A stretch of DNA of 64,000 bases from Rosenbergiella epipactidis (GCF_018494055.1 NZ_JABBFQ010000001.1:62001-126000), one strand, 5' to 3'; positions 27,625-38,273 are shown, counted from the first letter of the stretch. Notes: generated from the letters alone by a model not told the origin. Numbers and translations are program-made.

Positions 27625-27683
27625 ACAGGTTGGAGCGTTGTCAGGCCAAGACCTTCGCAAGTTTATTAGGGTAAGGAAAAGTT

Positions 27684-29318
27684 ATGTCGAGTTTAATTAA
27701 TTCTGCGATGAGTGGATTAAATGCCGCCCAGCAACTGTTAACCAGCACCGCGAGTAATATCAGTAGTTATACCATTGCGGGGTATAACCGTCAGATTACG
27801 GTGATTTCTGAGGCACAAAACACCTTTAGTGGTAACAGTTGGTATGGAAATGGGGCGATTGTGAACGGTGTTCAACGGCAATACGATGCATTAATCGATA
27901 GTCAATTACGCAATGCCAGTGCTAAGAGTAGCGCGCAATCCGCGCATTACACTCAGCTCTCTGCCATTGATAAACAGATGACGCTGGAAGGCGGCACCTT
28001 AAATGATGGGCTAGAAACCTTCTTCGATACCTTGCAGAATGTGGTGAATAACGCTGCCGACCCTGCCGCTCGTCAGGCGGTAATGTCGCAAGCTGCAGCG
28101 CTCACTAATCAGTTTACCAGCACGCAGACGATGCTCGATCAGCAACAGCGCGATATCAATTCGCAATTACAGAGCACCGTTTCCGCGATTAACAGCTATA
28201 CCCAGCAAATTGCCACCCTAAATCAACGTATCTCACAATTATCGCAGAGTGGCGATGCCCCGAATAACCTGCTCGATCAGCGTGACCAATTAGTTCGAGA
28301 GCTTAACGATCAGGTGGGGGTGACGGTCGCGATGCAAGATGGCAACATGACCGTCAGTGTTGCCAACGGCTTTACATTAGTCAGTGGCAACAAAAGTTAT
28401 GCCTTAGAGGCAATGCCCTCGAATGCCAATCCTGAGCAGTTAACCTTGGGGTATCAGGATAAGCTGGCTGGCCAAGTGGAGTTGCCTGAAAAGCTGTTTA
28501 AGACCGGTAAGGTAGGGGGGCTTCTCGCTTTTCGCCATGATGAGCTTAATCAGTTGCAGAATCGACTCGGTCAATTGACCTTAGCGTTCGCTACCGCGAT
28601 CAACAGTGTGCAGGAGCAAGGCTATGATTTGAACGGCCAGCAAGGGGAAGCGATGTTCAGTATCGGCCAGCCGGGTGTTAAGCAAAACGTATTGAATACC
28701 GGGACGGCCTCAATGAGTGCGGTATTCACCGATGCTCAACAGGTGCAAGCTTCCGATTATCAGCTGGTCTTTCAACAAGGCAGCTGGCAGGTGACTCGAT
28801 TGAGCGATAATACCTCCGTCCCGGTCGAGACCTCGGCAGATGGGACGACGCTCAATTTCGAAGGACTGTCGATCACTGTCAGTGGTAGCCCGAGCGAACA
28901 GGACCGTTTCCTCCTCCAGCCTGTTAATCAGATAACCCATCAGTTTTCATTAAATTTTAGCGACCCTAATAAATTAGCCGCGGCAGAGGATCTGTCGGGC
29001 GAAAGCGATAATCGTAATATTCAGAAGATGCTCGACTTACAGTCGCAAAAACGGGTCGGCGGCACGCAAACCTTCAGTCAAACCTGGAGCGCTGCAGTCA
29101 GTTTTGTTGGTACACAAACGCAAGCCTATGGTAATGCCGTCAACTTATCAGACAATATCATTACCCAGCTCACCGCGCGTCAGCAAGCCGTCTCGGGGGT
29201 TAATCTGGATGAGGAATATGCCAACCTCACCCAATATCAACAGTATTACATTGCCAATACACAAGTGTTGAATACGGCCAGTGCGCTATTCGATGCCTTA
29301 ATCAGCGTGCGGAGCTAG
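27684..29318 (+). CDS. flgK: Flagellar hook-filament junction protein 1, FlgK
   Basis: Hook-associated protein 1, 544 residues, joining hook to filament with FlgL. N-terminal SSLINSAMSGLNAAQQLLTSTASNISSYTIAGYNRQ and C-terminal VNLDEEYANLTQYQQYYIANTQVLNTASALFDALI helices are conserved. AAGGA site upstream. Exported with the FlgN chaperone encoded upstream. Confidence 0.96.
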   Translation: MSSLINSAMSGLNAAQQLLTSTASNISSYTIAGYNRQITVISEAQNTFSGNSWYGNGAIVNGVQRQYDALIDSQLRNASAKSSAQSAHYTQLSAIDKQMTLEGGTLNDGLETFFDTLQNVVNNAADPAARQAVMSQAAALTNQFTSTQTMLDQQQRDINSQLQSTVSAINSYTQQIATLNQRISQLSQSGDAPNNLLDQRDQLVRELNDQVGVTVAMQDGNMTVSVANGFTLVSGNKSYALEAMPSNANPEQLTLGYQDKLAGQVELPEKLFKTGKVGGLLAFRHDELNQLQNRLGQLTLAFATAINSVQEQGYDLNGQQGEAMFSIGQPGVKQNVLNTGTASMSAVFTDAQQVQASDYQLVFQQGSWQVTRLSDNTSVPVETSADGTTLNFEGLSITVSGSPSEQDRFLLQPVNQITHQFSLNFSDPNKLAAAEDLSGESDNRNIQKMLDLQSQKRVGGTQTFSQTWSAAVSFVGTQTQAYGNAVNLSDNIITQLTARQQAVSGVNLDEEYANLTQYQQYYIANTQVLNTASALFDALISVRS

Positions 29319-29339
29319 TACAGAGCGGGAGTCAGTGAT

Positions 29340-30302
29340 ATGCGATTAAGTACCACCTTCATTTTCCAACAACAAACGCAGGGAATAAGCCGGGCGCAAG
29401 CGGACTGGTTAGCGGCAGGACAGCGATTATCCTCCGGGAAGCGGGTAGTATCGCCTTCCGATGATCCGGTTGCCGCTTCACAAGCTTTGGGGATCCAGCA
29501 GCATCAACGCACCGAGCAGCGTTACAGTATGGCGCAGCAATTTGCGCAAACCACCATGAGTACAGAAGCCACCGCGCTCTCCTCGATTAGCGACAATATC
29601 CAAGCGGCGATCAGCGATATTGTGTATGGCGCAACCGGTACTCTTAACGATGATGATAGGCAGTCTGTGGCAGTGAAGCTAGAGGGGGTGCGCAATCAAC
29701 TGTTGACTATTGCTAATAGCCAAGACAGTAGCGGGCGTTATCTGTTTGCTGGCTATAACACCGCTCAGCCACCTTTTGTCGAGGACGCTCAAGGGGTGAC
29801 TTATCAAGGCGGCGAGCAACCGATTACGCAGCAAGTGGATAATCAGCGGGTGATGACCCTGACTCACACCGGTAAGCAAGTTTTTCAGTCAGCGTCCCTT
29901 AATCCAAAATTAGAACCTGATGGCAGTTTAGGCGATACCGATCTCTTTTCGATAATCGATAAGGCTATTGCAGCGCTTAAAACGCCGCTGCACGATGCGG
30001 ATGATTCGGCGATGAAAGATTTCCAGCAGGCGATGAATTCGGCCAACCGAGGCCTGAATAATAGCTTAAATAATATTCTGACGTTGCAGTCTGAAAATGG
30101 GACTCAGCTACAGGAGTTGGAAAGTTTAGGCTCGATCAGCGCTAGCCAGAGTATTCTGGCACAAGGGCAATTGAGTCAATTAGTAGATGCTGATGTGACA
30201 CAGACCATTTCGGAATACCAAATGAAAGAGACGGCGTTACAGGCCAGTTATACCGCCTATACACAGATGTCTAAACTCTCTCTGTTTCAGATGAATAAGT
30301 GA
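29340..30302 (+). CDS. flgL: Flagellar hook-filament junction protein 3, FlgL
   Basis: Flagellin-related HAP3, 320 residues. Start MRLSTTFIFQQQTQGISRAQADWLAAGQRLSSGKRVVSPSDDP is the conserved D0/D1 region, and the C-terminal YQMKETALQASYTAYTQMSKLSLFQ completes D0. Second and last gene of the flgKL unit, ended by a strong hairpin shared with convergent rne. Confidence 0.95.
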   Translation: MRLSTTFIFQQQTQGISRAQADWLAAGQRLSSGKRVVSPSDDPVAASQALGIQQHQRTEQRYSMAQQFAQTTMSTEATALSSISDNIQAAISDIVYGATGTLNDDDRQSVAVKLEGVRNQLLTIANSQDSSGRYLFAGYNTAQPPFVEDAQGVTYQGGEQPITQQVDNQRVMTLTHTGKQVFQSASLNPKLEPDGSLGDTDLFSIIDKAIAALKTPLHDADDSAMKDFQQAMNSANRGLNNSLNNILTLQSENGTQLQELESLGSISASQSILAQGQLSQLVDADVTQTISEYQMKETALQASYTAYTQMSKLSLFQMNK

Positions 30303-30310
30303 TAGATAAA

Positions 30311-30340
30311 AAAACACCCGCGAAATTCGCGGGTGTTTTA
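30311..30340. terminator. Bidirectional terminator between flgL and rne
   Basis: A 12-bp stem AAAACACCCGCG (30311-30322) and CGCGGGTGTTTT (30328-30339) with a 5-base loop, A/T tracts on both sides. It sits 8 bases after the flgL stop and 13 bases after the rne stop in the opposite direction. Confidence 0.93.
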
Positions 30341-30352
30341 TTTTGCGCTAAC

Positions 30353-33307
30353 TTAGCTCGCTTTGGTCACGTCCGCGGTAGCATGATGGCGTGCAGCATG
30401 TCCACCTGCCGCCCCTTTACCGATGAAATGATAAACCGGACGTACCCAATCACTCTGTTTCACTGGCTCGGCTACCCAAGCTGGGGCCTCGGCTTTGGTG
30501 ACAGGTGAGGTTGCGACCAGGCGGCCTGCGGTAACCGCTGTTGGGGTAACAGGTTCCGCAACCAGAGGCTGAGTTTCGACCGCTGCAGGCTGTGACACAG
30601 CAGGCTCATCTTGTACAGGAGCGGATTCAACCGTTGCGACCGGTTCTGGTTCAGCAACCACTGGCGCTGTTTCAGTCTCGACAGGTGTTGGGGCAACAGG
30701 CATCGCAGGGGTTTCAACCTGTACCGTATCAGTGACCGGCAGCGTAGCGGCCTGCTCGATGTCGGTGTCAACTGGCGTCTCTGCAACTGACTCGACAGCA
30801 GTCACCGGCAGATCATAACGTACCCAAACTTTACCTGAGGCCATTTCCGGTGCCGCAGCAGCGGTGGTGACAGCCATCGGGGTTTGTTGCGGGTAACGGT
30901 CGTCACGATAGCGACGGCGGCGTTGACCACTGACTCGCAGATGGCGTGGTGAACGACGTGAACGGCGCGGTGCAACGTTATCTTGATTCTCCGCAGCCAG
31001 ACGAGCCGGAGAGGTTTCAGCGACGTCACCCGTTGCCTCAGCCTGTGGCGCGGCGATTGGCGCAGCAGTATCCGTATCAGCCACCCGTACTTTTTGTTGC
31101 AGCGCACGCGGTTGACGACGTGGCATCACCTTCGCTTCACGTGGCGCTTCTTCGCTAACAGGCGTTTCAGCTTGCTGCTCAGGAGCCGTTTCTTGCTTAC
31201 GCGCTTCTTGTTGCTGACGACGCTCTTCTTGACGACGACGCTGACGCTCAGCACGTTGTTCACGGCGTTGTTGCTCGCGCTGTTGACGGACTTCCTCACT
31301 GACAGCATTGTCTTGACGCGGTGCGCGTTCTTGACGAGGGGTGTTTTCACTGTTGTTTGCTGAGGGACGCGCTGGTTGACGACGCGTATCGTCTTGTTGT
31401 CCCGAGTTGCTGCTCTCTTTTTGATTCTGACGGCCAGAACGGTCGTTCTTATCATTGCGGTCATAACGGTTGTTATTACGGCGTTGATTATTACGGCGAT
31501 CTGATTGGCGTTGTCTATCTTGTGACTGAGACGCAGTCGATGCAGTTGGCGCGGCGGTCGAGGTTTCTGTCGCCGGCTTTTCTGCATTGTCTGAACCTGC
31601 AAAGAAGGCTTTAATACCTTTCACTAAGCGGCTAAAGAAACAGCCCGTGGTTTTTTCTGCTGCAGGGGTGGCTTGCGTTTCGCTGACAACCGGTGGTGCA
31701 TCAGGCATAACAAAGGCGGCCAGTGCAGGTTGCTCTGGACGACGACGTTCAGCGGTCTCTTCTTCCGAAGGCAGTGCCATCTCGGTTTCATGCAGTTTCG
31801 GTAAATGGTAGCTGAGCGTGTGAGTCTCTTCACCTTTACGGACACGCAGCACTGAGTAGTGTGGCGTTTGCATTTTGTCGTCAGGAACGATAACGGTTTT
31901 TACGCCACCTTGACGCGTCTCAATAGCATTGACTGCCGAGCGCTTCTCGTTAAGTAAGTAAGAGGCGACTTGAACCGGTACGATTGCATGCACTTCTTTG
32001 GTGTTATCTTTTAACGCTTCTTCTTCGATAAGACGCAGGATAGAGAGCGCTAAAGATTCGTTATCACGGATGGTTCCGGTGCCACTACAACGTGGACAAA
32101 CATGGTGACTTGATTCGCCCAGTGAAGGACTTAGACGCTGACGCGACATCTCAAGCAAACCAAAGCGTGAGATATGGCTAATTTGAATACGTGCACGGTC
32201 TTGGCGCACGGCATCACGTAATTTATTCTCGACTGCGCGCTGATGGCGGGCTGGCGTCATATCGATAAAGTCGATAACGATCAGGCCACCTAAATCGCGC
32301 AAACGCAATTGACGGGCGATTTCATCCGCCGCTTCGAGGTTGGTATTGAAGGCGGTTTCTTCGATATCGCCACCACGGGTTGAACGCGCGGAGTTAATAT
32401 CGATAGCGGTTAGCGCTTCGGTGGTATCGATAACGATCGAACCGCCGGAAGGAAGACGGACTTCACGTTGGAACGCGGATTCAATCTGCGATTCGATTTG
32501 GTAGTGGCTGAATAGCGGAATTTCACCGGAGTATAATTTGATTTTACTGGTGAAATCAGGGCGACCCAACGCAGCAATATGTTGGCGGGCTAATTCCAGA
32601 ACACTTGGGTTATCGATCAGGATCTCACCGATATCTTGACGCAAGTAGTCGCGGAAGGCACGGACAATCACATTGCTTTCTTGGTGGATAAGGAACGGTG
32701 CTGGGCGGCTGTTCGCTGCCTTTTGGATCGCTTCCCAGTGCTTCAGTCGGAAGTTTAAATCCCACTGCAGTGATTCTGCTGATTTGCCAACACCTGCGGT
32801 CCGAACAATCAGACCCATGCCATTAGGGATATCGAGAGAGGAGAGGGCTTCTTTTAATTCGCTGCGGTCATCGCCTTCAATACGGCGAGAAATACCGCCT
32901 GCGCGAGGGTTATTTGGCATAAGGACCAAATAGCTTCCCGCTAAACTGATAAAAGTCGTTAAAGCGGCACCTTTATTCCCACGTTCTTCTTTATCGATCT
33001 GAACGATTACTTCTTGACCTTCGCGTAAAACATCTTTGATGTTTGGACGCCCGTGGCCGGAGTAATTATCAGGGAAGTATTCGCGGGAGATTTCTTTTAG
33101 CGGGAGAAAACCATGGCGTTCAGCACCATAGTCGACAAAAGCGGCTTCTAAACTGGGTTCAATACGAGTGATTTTACCTTTATAAATGTTCGCTTTCTTT
33201 TGTTCATGACCCGGACTTTCAATATCCAAGTCATAGAGTTTTTGTCCATCTACCAGTGCGACACGCAACTCCTCCTGCTGAGTTGCGTTAATGAGCATTC
33301 TTTTCAT
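30353..33307 (-). CDS. rne: Ribonuclease E
   Basis: Endoribonuclease and degradosome scaffold that initiates mRNA decay and matures rRNA and tRNAs. 984 residues, shorter than E. coli (1061). Catalytic half is near identical: S1 domain (about 35-125), metal ligands Asp303 and Asp346, zinc-link Cys404-Pro-Arg-Cys407. The C-terminal half is disordered: an amphipathic membrane anchor around 555-571 ([15 protein letters not shown]), Arg/Gln-rich RNA-binding segments, a second Arg block, then an acidic Val/Pro/Glu-rich tail ending with the PNPase-binding-like region. The long leader upstream is expected to mediate autoregulation. Confidence 0.97.
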   Translation of the reverse strand: MKRMLINATQQEELRVALVDGQKLYDLDIESPGHEQKKANIYKGKITRIEPSLEAAFVDYGAERHGFLPLKEISREYFPDNYSGHGRPNIKDVLREGQEVIVQIDKEERGNKGAALTTFISLAGSYLVLMPNNPRAGGISRRIEGDDRSELKEALSSLDIPNGMGLIVRTAGVGKSAESLQWDLNFRLKHWEAIQKAANSRPAPFLIHQESNVIVRAFRDYLRQDIGEILIDNPSVLELARQHIAALGRPDFTSKIKLYSGEIPLFSHYQIESQIESAFQREVRLPSGGSIVIDTTEALTAIDINSARSTRGGDIEETAFNTNLEAADEIARQLRLRDLGGLIVIDFIDMTPARHQRAVENKLRDAVRQDRARIQISHISRFGLLEMSRQRLSPSLGESSHHVCPRCSGTGTIRDNESLALSILRLIEEEALKDNTKEVHAIVPVQVASYLLNEKRSAVNAIETRQGGVKTVIVPDDKMQTPHYSVLRVRKGEETHTLSYHLPKLHETEMALPSEEETAERRRPEQPALAAFVMPDAPPVVSETQATPAAEKTTGCFFSRLVKGIKAFFAGSDNAEKPATETSTAAPTASTASQSQDRQRQSDRRNNQRRNNNRYDRNDKNDRSGRQNQKESSNSGQQDDTRRQPARPSANNSENTPRQERAPRQDNAVSEEVRQQREQQRREQRAERQRRRQEERRQQQEARKQETAPEQQAETPVSEEAPREAKVMPRRQPRALQQKVRVADTDTAAPIAAPQAEATGDVAETSPARLAAENQDNVAPRRSRRSPRHLRVSGQRRRRYRDDRYPQQTPMAVTTAAAAPEMASGKVWVRYDLPVTAVESVAETPVDTDIEQAATLPVTDTVQVETPAMPVAPTPVETETAPVVAEPEPVATVESAPVQDEPAVSQPAAVETQPLVAEPVTPTAVTAGRLVATSPVTKAEAPAWVAEPVKQSDWVRPVYHFIGKGAAGGHAARHHATADVTKAS
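33264..33287 (-). promoter_or_regulatory. Hairpin in the first codons of rne
   Basis: Perfect 8-bp inverted repeat CGCAACTC/GAGTTGCG with an 8-base loop, spanning codons 7-15 of rne. From memory, the E. coli gene has the same repeat in this place. It may influence initiation or be a self-cleavage/feedback element. Confidence 0.55.
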
Positions 33308-33853
33308 TTACATGTTCTCGTCATTATCATTTTTGAAAAGCTGCGGGCATTACTGCGATGAGCGAGTTATCCGATGGCTTCGTGTCTGTAGGCAATCACG
33401 TCAGCCTCACGGCTGTCGATCGCTTAAGAAGCGCATAACGTCGGGGAAGTGTTACTAATCAGTTTCACAATTCCGTAGAGATCATCTCTTCCCGAATTAA
33501 GGGCAGAGGGCAATATCCCATCTCGTTCAGGCTGCAGTCCGCAGCCCGCTAACTATCTGAATCAACTAAACGTCTTATGCCATTGCAGCGTGTTGTCTTT
33601 TCAGATAAAAATTCAACTAAGTCGCTTTACGATGCAAAGTTCTGCAATCGTTCAGCCCCAGCATTATTCCATTGCTCCCCTTCATATAGCAAGGTGACTT
33701 TCGCGTTGTTGATCACTTTATTTATTATTTAAGCAATTTAAGGGGAAAACCGGAAAATAGCTGGTTAAAAAGAGAGCATGGCGCGCGAGATTAGCACACG
33801 TCTGCGTAATAAAAGAGTGGCGATAAATCTTGACTCTCTTTACACTTATTCGC
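33308..33853. other. 546-bp divergent spacer with the rne leader
   Basis: No convincing gene lies here. The rne side is expected to be a long structured 5' UTR, as in E. coli, where hairpins in about 360 nt let RNase E cut its own mRNA. A GC hairpin with stem GGCTGC/GCAGCC (33543-33527 on the minus strand) is a candidate for the feedback stem. AT-rich DNA at 33710-33760 probably holds promoters, but none is clear. The rluC start at 33854 has no obvious ribosome-binding site. Confidence 0.6.
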
Positions 33854-34813
33854 ATGAAAACAGAACATAATGGCGTACAGCTGATTGCCATCACGTCGGA
33901 ACACGACGGACAGCGAATTGATAACTTTTTGCGAACCTTTTTAAAAGGGGTTCCGAAGAGCATGATTTATCGAATCTTGCGTAAAGGTGAGGTTCGAGTG
34001 AATAAGAAAAGAATAAAACCGGAATACAAGCTTATTGCCGGGGATGAACTGCGTATCCCGCCGATTCGAACGTCTAAAAGTGACGCGCCGGAAGTCTCGC
34101 CTAAGTTAGCCCGCGTCGCACAGTTGGATGACGCTATTCTGTATGAAGACGAGGCCATTCTGGTATTGAATAAGCCGTCTGGTACCGCCGTACACGGTGG
34201 CAGTGGCCTGAGTTTTGGTGTGATCGAGGGGTTGCGGGCGTTACGACCTGAAGCGCGCTTTCTGGAGTTAGTGCATCGATTGGATCGTGATACCTCGGGT
34301 ATTCTGCTGGTCGCTAAAAAACGCTCTGCGTTACGCTCTCTTCACGAGCAGCTCCGCGATAAGACTATGCAGAAGGATTATCTTGCCTTAGTGCGTGGCG
34401 AATGGCCGTCACATCTCAAATCCGTCAAAGCGCCACTGTTGAAAAATATTCTGCAAAGTGGTGAGCGGGTGGTGAAAGTCAGCAGCGAAGGGAAACCTTC
34501 TGAGACACGCTTCAAGGTTGAAGAGCGCTTTGGCTTTGCGACGCTGGTGAAAGCGAGTCCTGTTACCGGTCGAACTCACCAAATTCGGGTGCACACTCTG
34601 CATGCAGGGCATCCTATCGCCTTTGATGATCGCTACGGTGTAGCCGTGTTTGATCAACAATTAGCGAGCACCGGACTGTCACGTCTCTTCCTCCATGCGG
34701 CAGCGCTCACCTTTACCCATCCGGCAACAGGTGAAACCTTAAGGGTTGAAGCCCCGTTGGATTTAGGGCTTAAACACTGCTTGAATACTTTACGTCAGAA
34801 GAAAAACGCTTAA
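33854..34813 (+). CDS. rluC: 23S rRNA pseudouridine synthase RluC
   Basis: Forms pseudouridines 955, 2504 and 2580 of 23S rRNA. 319 residues as in E. coli: N-terminal S4 RNA-binding domain ([30 protein letters not shown]), catalytic Asp in HRLDRDTSG, and [11 protein letters not shown] 33854 matches the E. coli start MKTE; the frame opens 8 codons earlier. Divergent from rne, as in E. coli. Confidence 0.96.
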   Translation: MKTEHNGVQLIAITSEHDGQRIDNFLRTFLKGVPKSMIYRILRKGEVRVNKKRIKPEYKLIAGDELRIPPIRTSKSDAPEVSPKLARVAQLDDAILYEDEAILVLNKPSGTAVHGGSGLSFGVIEGLRALRPEARFLELVHRLDRDTSGILLVAKKRSALRSLHEQLRDKTMQKDYLALVRGEWPSHLKSVKAPLLKNILQSGERVVKVSSEGKPSETRFKVEERFGFATLVKASPVTGRTHQIRVHTLHAGHPIAFDDRYGVAVFDQQLASTGLSRLFLHAAALTFTHPATGETLRVEAPLDLGLKHCLNTLRQKKNA

Positions 34814-34822
34814 ACCGCGTCG

Positions 34823-34857
34823 GGCATTAATCGGTTAAAGGATTAATGCCTATTTTT
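34823..34857 (+). terminator. rluC terminator overlapping the end of yceF
   Basis: 10-bp perfect stem GGCATTAATC (34823-34832) and GATTAATGCC (34841-34850), then TATTTTTC. Nearly all of it lies within the last codons of convergent yceF, whose stop codon is inside the 5' arm. Confidence 0.8.
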
Positions 34858-35414
34858 CTCAGGATAGCTGATAGCGCAATTAAGGGTAACCCGACCAGTG
34901 TGTTGGGATCGTCTCCCGCCATTTTCTCAAACAACGTAATCCCCAATCCCTCCGATTTAAAACTTCCTGCACACTGCAAAGGCTGCTCTTTGTGAATATA
35001 GCCCCAAATTTCGTCGTCGGTCAGTTCTCTAAAGAACACTTGATAGGTGTCCAAACGTTGATGCCACTGGTTATTTACGCCGTCATACACCGCTAATCCT
35101 GTGTGAAAGGTCACACATTTTCCCGACGATGCCCGTAATTGGGTAAAAGCTTGCTCAGGCGTATGCGGCTTACCGAGTACGCGTTCCGCTAAACTTCCTA
35201 GCTGGTCACAGCCAATGATAATACTGTCTGGATACTGGTCAATCAGCGCGGAGGCTTTTTCACGGGCTAAGCGCAAGACTTGCTCTTCGATCGATTCATT
35301 GGGGATAGCGGACTCATCGATATCCGGTGCAGCACAGAAGAAGGGCAGGCCTAATTTGTCTAAAACGGCCTGACGAAATGGCGATGATGAGGCGAGTACG
35401 AGGTTATATGGCAT
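34827..35414 (-). CDS. yceF: 7-methyl-GTP pyrophosphatase YceF (Maf family)
   Basis: House-cleaning nucleotide pyrophosphatase of the Maf/YhdE family, 195 residues, in E. coli active on m7GTP. N-terminal LASSSPFRQAVLDKLGLPF, IIGCDQLGSL (catalytic Asp, family DQ motif) and the SFKSEGLGITLFEKMAGDDPNTLVGLPL C-terminal block are conserved. Divergent from yceD. Confidence 0.94.
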   Translation of the reverse strand: MPYNLVLASSSPFRQAVLDKLGLPFFCAAPDIDESAIPNESIEEQVLRLAREKASALIDQYPDSIIIGCDQLGSLAERVLGKPHTPEQAFTQLRASSGKCVTFHTGLAVYDGVNNQWHQRLDTYQVFFRELTDDEIWGYIHKEQPLQCAGSFKSEGLGITLFEKMAGDDPNTLVGLPLIALSAILRKIGINPLTD

Positions 35415-35518
35415 ATTTTTTTCATAATCTATAGCGAATTAGGTCAACTCATCTTAAACTATCTGCCGCACTGGTTGCGAATTTCTCGGTTAAAGATGCG
35501 GGTCAATGGCCTTTTTCT

Positions 35519-35547
35519 TTGACTCTTCATCATTACAAAGTTAATAT
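35519..35547 (+). promoter_or_regulatory. Sigma-70 promoter of yceD-rpmF, near-leaderless
   Basis: TTGACT (35519-35524), 17-base spacer, TAATAT (35542-35547). The expected +1 is near 35554, only about 3 bases before the yceD ATG at 35557, and no ribosome-binding site precedes that ATG. Confidence 0.72.
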
Positions 35548-35556
35548 GCGCGCCCT

Positions 35557-36078
35557 ATGCAAATAGTAAAATTACCTCTTACTCTGGATCTGCAACGTAC
35601 TGCACAAAAACGCCTTGATTATCAGGGAGTCTATGTCGCGGACGCGTTACAACGTTTAGCCGATTCAGTGGTGAGTGTGGACACCGATGTGTCGTGTACC
35701 ATGTCGTTCGGCATTGATAGCCAGCGCTTAGCCGTCCTTGAGGGCACTGCTGACGTAACGGTAACGTTATGCTGCCAGCGCTGTAATGACACGTTCACCC
35801 ATCCTGTCCACGTAAAATACCTCTTCAGCCCTGTTCGCAATGACGAGCAGGCGGAAGCGTTACCAGAAGATTATGAGCCGGTTGAAGTCGATGAGTTTGG
35901 CGAAGTCAATTTGCTTGCGGTAATCGAAGATGAACTTATCCTCGCATTACCAGTCGTTCCGGTACATGATTCTGAACACTGTGAAGTGTCCGACGCGGAC
36001 ATGGTATTTGGCGATTTGCCTGCAGAGGCAGAAAAACCGAATCCATTTGCCGTATTAGCAAGTTTAAAGCGTAAGTAA
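35557..36078 (+). CDS. yceD: YceD, 23S rRNA accumulation protein (DUF177)
   Basis: A 173-residue protein of the DUF177 family, linked to 23S rRNA accumulation and always beside rpmF. It aligns with E. coli YceD from the first residue ([24 protein letters not shown]). A CxxC (LCCQRCND) and the conserved [19 protein letters not shown] are visible. Ends 14 bases before rpmF, so they are co-transcribed. The exact molecular role is not settled. Confidence 0.94.
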   Translation: MQIVKLPLTLDLQRTAQKRLDYQGVYVADALQRLADSVVSVDTDVSCTMSFGIDSQRLAVLEGTADVTVTLCCQRCNDTFTHPVHVKYLFSPVRNDEQAEALPEDYEPVEVDEFGEVNLLAVIEDELILALPVVPVHDSEHCEVSDADMVFGDLPAEAEKPNPFAVLASLKRK

Positions 36079-36092
36079 TAGGAGTAAGGTCC

Positions 36093-36263
36093 ATGGCCGT
36101 ACAACAGAATAAACCAACCCGTTCCAAGCGTGGCATGCGCCGTTCACACGATGCACTGACTACGTCTGCTCTGTCCGTAGATAAAGTTTCTGGCGAAACG
36201 CATCTGCGTCACCATGTGACTGCTGACGGTTACTACCGTGGTCGCAAGGTAATTGCTAAGTAA
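36093..36263 (+). CDS. rpmF: 50S ribosomal protein L32
   Basis: 56-residue ribosomal protein, starting [20 protein letters not shown] and ending [12 protein letters not shown], one residue shorter than in E. coli in the middle. Preceded by AGGAGTAAGG. Part of the yceD-rpmF-plsX-fab cluster that links ribosome and membrane synthesis. Confidence 0.98.
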   Translation: MAVQQNKPTRSKRGMRRSHDALTTSALSVDKVSGETHLRHHVTADGYYRGRKVIAK

Positions 36264-36289
36264 TTCTGGCCGCGAAGCTAGGTATTACT

Positions 36290-37303
36290 TTGACACGTGT
36301 GACCCTGGCTGTTGACGCCATGGGCGGGGACTTCGGTCCCCACGTGACAGTGCCTGCAGTTCTGCAGGCACTGGGCATCTACCCCTTCTTAGAGATTTAT
36401 CTCGTCGGGCTCCCCGACACACTCCAGCCATTACTTGTTAAAGCAGATTCTTCTGTGCTCGAACGCCTGCATTGTATTGCCGCCGAGTCTGTTATCACCA
36501 GTGATGTCAAACCCTCATCGGCCATCCGGCAAAGTAAAAATAGCTCCATGCGACTCGCGCTTGAGTTAGTCAAAGACCAGAAGGCGCAGGCTTGCCTAAG
36601 TGCGGGAGATACCGGCGCACTGATGGGGATTGCATTATTACTGCTCAAACCTCTGCCACAAATCCGCCGTCCAGCCTTAATGACCCTGTTACCCAATGCG
36701 TTAAATGGGCAGACTGTCATCCTTGATATTGGTGCCAATGTCGAAGCAGACAGCGAAATGTTATTACAGTTTGCGTTGATGGGCACAGTGGTGGCCCAAC
36801 AAATGTTAGCCATCTCTGAGCCGCGGGTCGCGTTACTCAATGTTGGTCAAGAAGAGAGCAAAGGGAAAGAATCTATCCGTCAAGCCGCGAAATTATTACG
36901 GCAACAGAGCGGGATCCGTTATACTGGCTTCTTAGAAGGAAGTGAATTACTAACAGGTCAAGCGGATGTCTTGGTCTGTGATGGATTCAGTGGCAATGTG
37001 GCATTGAAGACGTTAGAAGGGGCAGTCAGATATTTTCTTCAACGTGCAGGGCGTGGCCAGTCAATCTGGCGGCGACTTATCCGAACACTGCTTTCACCAA
37101 ATACCAGTAAGATTGATCCAGACAAGTATAATGGTGCATTTTTATTAGGGTTGTCGGGCGTGGTCATTAAGAGCCATGGGGCAGCGAATCAGCAAGCTTT
37201 TTTAGCGGCAATTGAGCAGTCGATATTGACGGTGCAGCGGCAACTCTCGCAGCGAGTCGCCCGCCAATTAGCCACTGTAGTAGCCAGGAGTGACAGAACA
37301 TAA
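36290..37303 (+). CDS. plsX: Phosphate acyltransferase PlsX
   Basis: Makes acyl-phosphate from acyl-ACP for phospholipid synthesis. 337 residues, shorter at the C-terminus than E. coli (356). [22 protein letters not shown] and [15 protein letters not shown] are family motifs. The start appears to be TTG at 36290 (MTRVTLAVD), since no ATG or GTG gives the family N-terminus with room for the motif. Its stop abuts the fabH ATG. Confidence 0.95.
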   Translation: MTRVTLAVDAMGGDFGPHVTVPAVLQALGIYPFLEIYLVGLPDTLQPLLVKADSSVLERLHCIAAESVITSDVKPSSAIRQSKNSSMRLALELVKDQKAQACLSAGDTGALMGIALLLLKPLPQIRRPALMTLLPNALNGQTVILDIGANVEADSEMLLQFALMGTVVAQQMLAISEPRVALLNVGQEESKGKESIRQAAKLLRQQSGIRYTGFLEGSELLTGQADVLVCDGFSGNVALKTLEGAVRYFLQRAGRGQSIWRRLIRTLLSPNTSKIDPDKYNGAFLLGLSGVVIKSHGAANQQAFLAAIEQSILTVQRQLSQRVARQLATVVARSDRT

Positions 37304-38257
37304 ATGTTTAGCAAAATTATGGGTACGGGTAGCTATCTACCTGAACAAATCCGCACCAATGCAGATTTAGAAAAAATGGTAGAGACGACCGATGAATGGA
37401 TTGTCACTCGTACTGGCATCCGTGAACGTCGCGTTGCGGGTCCCGATGAAAATGTGGCAACGATGGGTTTCCATGCTGCGCAAAAAGCCATCGAGATGGC
37501 AGGTGTCGATAAAGATGATATCGGATTAATTATCGTCGCGACCACCTCATCAAGCCATGCTTTTCCAAGTTCAGCCTGTATGATCCAACAACTGTTAGCG
37601 ATCGCCGACTGTCCTGCCTTTGACTTAGCCGCCGCCTGTGCCGGATTCACCTATGCACTGAGTGTCGCAGACCAATATATCAAAAATGGCGCAGTCAAAT
37701 ACGCACTGGTCATTGGTTCAGATGCGTTAACCCGAACGCTCGATCCTGCCGATCGGGGAACCGTTATTTTGTTCGGTGATGGGGCTGGCGCAGTGTTACT
37801 TGGACAGAGTGAAAATGAAGGGATTATCTCAACCCATCTGCACGCTGATGGCAGTTATGGCAAACTCCTGACACTCGGTTACCAAGACCGTGCACATCAA
37901 GACCAACCGTCGTACTTAACCATGGCGGGCAATGAGGTGTTTAAGGTTGCGGTGACTGAACTCGCTCATATTGTCGAAGAAACATTGGAAGCGAATGGCA
38001 TTGATCGTTCAGAGCTTGATTGGTTAGTGCCTCACCAAGCCAACCTACGTATCATCAGCGCCACCGCTAAAAAGCTCCATATGGGAGTGGATAAAGTCGT
38101 TGTCACCCTCGACCGTCATGGTAATACCTCTGCGGCCTCTGTCCCGACCGCACTCGACGAAGCAGTGCGCGATGGGCGAATTCAACGGGGGCAACTGATT
38201 TTATTAGAAGCCTTTGGCGGTGGTTTCACTTGGGGCTCTGCCCTCGTTCGTTTTTGA
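37304..38257 (+). CDS. fabH: Beta-ketoacyl-ACP synthase III
   Basis: Starts fatty-acid synthesis by condensing acetyl-CoA with malonyl-ACP. 317 residues as in E. coli, with the catalytic triad Cys112 (AAACAGF), His244 (VPHQANLR) and Asn274 (HGNTSAAS) at the same numbers. The ATG follows the plsX stop without a gap. Confidence 0.98.
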   Translation: MFSKIMGTGSYLPEQIRTNADLEKMVETTDEWIVTRTGIRERRVAGPDENVATMGFHAAQKAIEMAGVDKDDIGLIIVATTSSSHAFPSSACMIQQLLAIADCPAFDLAAACAGFTYALSVADQYIKNGAVKYALVIGSDALTRTLDPADRGTVILFGDGAGAVLLGQSENEGIISTHLHADGSYGKLLTLGYQDRAHQDQPSYLTMAGNEVFKVAVTELAHIVEETLEANGIDRSELDWLVPHQANLRIISATAKKLHMGVDKVVVTLDRHGNTSAASVPTALDEAVRDGRIQRGQLILLEAFGGGFTWGSALVRF

Positions 38258-38273
38258 TTGACAGGTATCTTTT

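Noticed and set aside
30983-31363. 126-codon plus-strand ORF opposite rne, hydrophobic
   Set aside because: Leu/Phe-rich translation is what antisense of Arg/Gln/Glu codons yields; not a credible membrane protein.
31180-31520. Apparent DNA repeat tract in rne
   Set aside because: Imperfect recurrence of CGT/CAA codons in the RNA-binding segments, not an array of defined repeat units or a CRISPR.
31126-31602. Arg/Val-rich ORF in a second frame of the rne C-terminal region
   Set aside because: Composition is a by-product of the CG-rich, low-complexity Arg/Gln codons of RNase E; no independent start signal.
33308-33853. Small genes in the rne-rluC spacer
   Set aside because: Short open frames lack ribosome-binding sites and the region fits a long structured rne leader.
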